From assembly GCA_023413605.1 (NCBI GenBank), contig JAEZPL010000446.1:1-8049 (forward strand): a stretch of DNA of 8,049 bases, written 5' to 3'. The notes below the pieces were generated by a model. That model was not told where the DNA came from, did not search any database, and saw nothing but the letters and a program-made list of their open reading frames with translations. How positions within the stretch are numbered: the first letter of the stretch is position 1; every line of letters starts with the position of its first letter. Positions 6,873-8,049 of the stretch are shown in pieces. The stretch comes from Pseudomonadota bacterium (lineage in GTDB: Bacteria > Pseudomonadota > Alphaproteobacteria > Azospirillales > Azospirillaceae). The translations under genes and the position numbers were made by a program.

Positions 6873-7844
6873 TCACTTGAGCCAGGGGGTGGCCCGCCAC
6901 AGGGAGCGCAGGTCGGAGTCGAGCTGCTGCAGTTCCGCGGCAAACGCCTCGGGGCCTAGGACGCGCAGGGGCTGATAGGTTTCGATCGCGTTGGCCTTGG
7001 CCACGAACTCCGGATCGTTCGCGGCCTTCGTGAAGGCGTCGACCAGCGTGGTGCGGATGTCCGGGGGCAGGCCCTTCGGCGCTCCCAGGCCGCGCAGCGA
7101 GGTCATGCGGGCCGGGAAGCCCTGTTCGTCGAAGGTCGGGGTGCTGCCGGCGGCCTTCCAGCGATCCTTGCTCATGATGCCCAGGATGCGGATGCCATCG
7201 GCCTTCTGGCCGCGCAGCGCTTCGCCCAGGTTCATGCCGCCGACCTGGATCTTCTTGGCGACCATGGCCTTGTAGTTGGCGCCGCTGCCCGAGAAGGGAA
7301 CATGCATGAACTGGACGTTGGCCAGCCGCTGCAGCGTCAGCATGGCCAGATGCTCGTCCGATCCCACGCCGGTCGACCCCACGGTCACCGTGTTCGGGTT
7401 GGCCCTGGCATGCTCGACAAGGTCCTTGAGCGTCTTGAACTGGCTGTCGGCGACAACCGCGAGAACATTGGGATCGTCCACGACGTTGAGCAGCGGATCG
7501 AGGCGGTCAAGCGTGTAGCGGGCCTGACGCTCCACCGGGATGGAGCCCACGTTCGGCATGTTGATCCAACCGACGGTGTAGCCGTCCGGCGCCGCCTCCG
7601 CGATGGCCGCGAAGCCGATCTCTCCGCCGACGCCGGGCTTGTTCACCACCTCGATGCGTGTCCCGTCCCCCAGATGCTTTTCGATGTAGGGAGCCAGCAT
7701 GCGCGCCGTGACGTCGGTGGTCCCGCCGGCCTCATAGGCGACGATCATGGTGATCGGCTTATCGGGAAAGGCCGCCTGCACGGAGGTCGTCGCAAGCGCC
7801 AGCGCACCGGCCGCGAACACCAAGAACTTGCTGCGCATCAACAT
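6873..7844 (-). CDS. Bug/TctC-family tripartite tricarboxylate transporter substrate-binding protein (copy 2)
   Basis: This 323-aa protein is a paralogue of the Bug/TctC protein at 3925-4908. Its signal peptide runs from MLMRSKF through a hydrophobic FAAGALALATTS core to SVQA, with predicted cleavage before AFPDK. The mature part shows the same landmarks: ITMIVAYEAGGTTDVTAR, NKPGVGGEIG, APDGYTVG, GSTGVGSDEHLA, GLGAPKGLPPDIR and a closing PWLK. It should bind a small carboxylate-type solute in the periplasm. Differences from copy 1 cluster around 'PNVLAVVADSQFK', the KKIQVGGMNLGE loop and the 'GFPARMTS' region, so ligand preference may differ. The ATG at 7844 has AGGG 7 nt upstream (AAAAAGGG run); a second ATG lies two codons on. 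The frame stays open upstream to 8045, but that would put 67 residues ahead of the signal peptide. No permease genes are in view. The chemoreceptor gene follows 119 nt downstream on the same strand, a possible operon. Confidence 0.94.
   Translation of the reverse strand: MLMRSKFLVFAAGALALATTSVQAAFPDKPITMIVAYEAGGTTDVTARMLAPYIEKHLGDGTRIEVVNKPGVGGEIGFAAIAEAAPDGYTVGWINMPNVGSIPVERQARYTLDRLDPLLNVVDDPNVLAVVADSQFKTLKDLVEHARANPNTVTVGSTGVGSDEHLAMLTLQRLANVQFMHVPFSGSGANYKAMVAKKIQVGGMNLGEALRGQKADGIRILGIMSKDRWKAAGSTPTFDEQGFPARMTSLRGLGAPKGLPPDIRTTLVDAFTKAANDPEFVAKANAIETYQPLRVLGPEAFAAELQQLDSDLRSLWRATPWLK
7662..7706 (-). repeat. 45-bp identity tract, arm B of an inverted repeat between the two Bug genes
   Basis: This is the reverse complement of 4078-4122 with no mismatch. 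It falls at the same codons of the paralogous gene. The two arms point toward each other across the chemoreceptor gene, about 3.5 kb apart. Confidence 0.95.
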
Positions 7845-7901
7845 CTGGGCGCCCTTTTTCCTACCTGGTTTCTCTGTGGCCCTGACCGTTGCGACCCGGT
7901 G

Positions 7902-7931
7902 CGATGCCCACGAAGGCATCGGCTTTTCGTG
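7902..7931 (-). promoter_or_regulatory. Hairpin with loop complementary to its flank (potential H-type pseudoknot) in the leader of the second Bug gene
   Basis: Read on the minus strand, CGATGCC (7921-7915, with its first C opposite G7902's partner position) pairs with GGCATCG (7908-7902) around the 6-nt loop TTCGTG (7914-7909). That loop is fully complementary to CACGAA (7931-7926) just upstream. It can therefore form a pseudoknot or an alternative hairpin. The element ends 57 nt before the ATG at 7844. A regulatory role is inference; no known riboswitch class is recognised. Confidence 0.35.
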
Positions 7932-7935
7932 TGAT

Positions 7936-7974
7936 ACCGAAGGCGTTTGATGGCTTCCATCAAACGCCTTCGGT
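7936..7974. repeat. Perfect 18-bp inverted repeat with a 3-nt loop
   Basis: ACCGAAGGCGTTTGATGG (7936-7953) and its exact complement (7957-7974) are separated by CTT. No T-run follows on either strand, so it is not a normal intrinsic terminator. Its perfection and length suggest either a dispersed palindromic (REP/BIME-like) element or a structured leader or upstream-gene 3' end. It lies about 90-130 nt upstream of the second Bug gene. Confidence 0.75.
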
Positions 7975-7986
7975 TCAAACCCGGCA

Positions 7987-8007
7987 GCACGTTGCGTAGC
8001 AACGTGC
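7987..8007. repeat. Perfect 9-bp inverted repeat with a 3-nt loop
   Basis: GCACGTTGC (7987-7995) and GCAACGTGC (7999-8007) flank GTA. It is the second of three consecutive inverted repeats with 3-nt spacers upstream of the second Bug gene. It could be an operator or a hairpin; there is no T-run. Confidence 0.6.
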
Positions 8008-8031
8008 GAAAGGGGCATACGGCCGGCCGAA

Positions 8032-8046
8032 CATGAAGCGTTCATG
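8032..8046. repeat. Perfect 6-bp inverted repeat with a 3-nt loop at the window edge
   Basis: CATGAA (8032-8037) and TTCATG (8041-8046) flank GCG. It is the third of the consecutive short-looped palindromes. On its own a 6-bp repeat is weak evidence; it is listed because of its neighbours. No coding gene is recognised between 7845 and 8049. Confidence 0.35.
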
Positions 8047-8049
8047 CGC

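Noticed and set aside
7845..8045. 67-codon N-terminal extension of the second Bug protein
   Set aside because: The extension would precede a complete signal peptide and covers the palindromic leader; a good ribosome site stands before the ATG at 7844.

Overview
This is an 8 kb, high-GC chromosomal-type window. The strong G/C preference at third codon positions, the gene repertoire (a large-type NAD-glutamate dehydrogenase, a PAS-rich hybrid histidine kinase, a 4-helix-bundle chemoreceptor, and tripartite-tricarboxylate-type binding proteins of the Bug/TctC family) and the short Ala/Gly/Arg-rich linkers suggest an alphaproteobacterium. An Azospirillum-like member of the Rhodospirillales is my best guess. 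That is inference: no rRNA or other taxonomic marker is present.

Layout, left to right. (1) 1-1370, minus strand: the first 456 codons of an NAD-specific glutamate dehydrogenase of the ~1,600-residue class, running off the left edge. (2) A 203-bp divergent intergenic region with a TTGCC-N6-GGCAA palindrome. (3) 1574-3646, plus strand: a 690-aa membrane-anchored hybrid histidine kinase (TM, PAS, PAS, HisKA, HATPase, REC). Its two PAS domains are near-copies of each other, and both carry the residues used for haem and oxygen binding in FixL. (4) A 278-bp gap with several small inverted repeats. (5) 3925-4908, plus strand: a Bug/TctC periplasmic solute-binding protein. (6) A 17-bp-stem terminator that serves both converging genes, followed by a 3x16-bp tandem repeat. 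(7) 5056-6753, minus strand: a methyl-accepting chemotaxis protein. (8) 6873-7844, minus strand: a second Bug/TctC protein, about 70% identical to the first by hand alignment. (9) 7845-8049: a leader packed with perfect inverted repeats, including a potential pseudoknot and an 18-bp perfect hairpin.

How the parts may work together. The glutamate dehydrogenase links amino-acid catabolism to central carbon and energy metabolism. The kinase next to it is a candidate cytoplasmic oxygen/redox (FixL-like) sensor, but it has no dedicated partner regulator in the window. The right half looks like a chemosensory module: two closely related periplasmic binding proteins flank one chemoreceptor in inverted orientation, with no TctA/TctB permease genes in view. 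This suggests the Bug proteins may present ligand to the chemoreceptor rather than (or as well as) feed a transporter. The paralogues share a 45-bp perfectly identical inverted segment, which points to gene conversion or an invertible arrangement.

I found no tRNA, rRNA, CRISPR array, insertion sequence or phage gene. The most noteworthy items are the tandem FixL-like PAS pair, the Bug-MCP-Bug locus with its inverted identity tract, and the structured leader of the second Bug gene.
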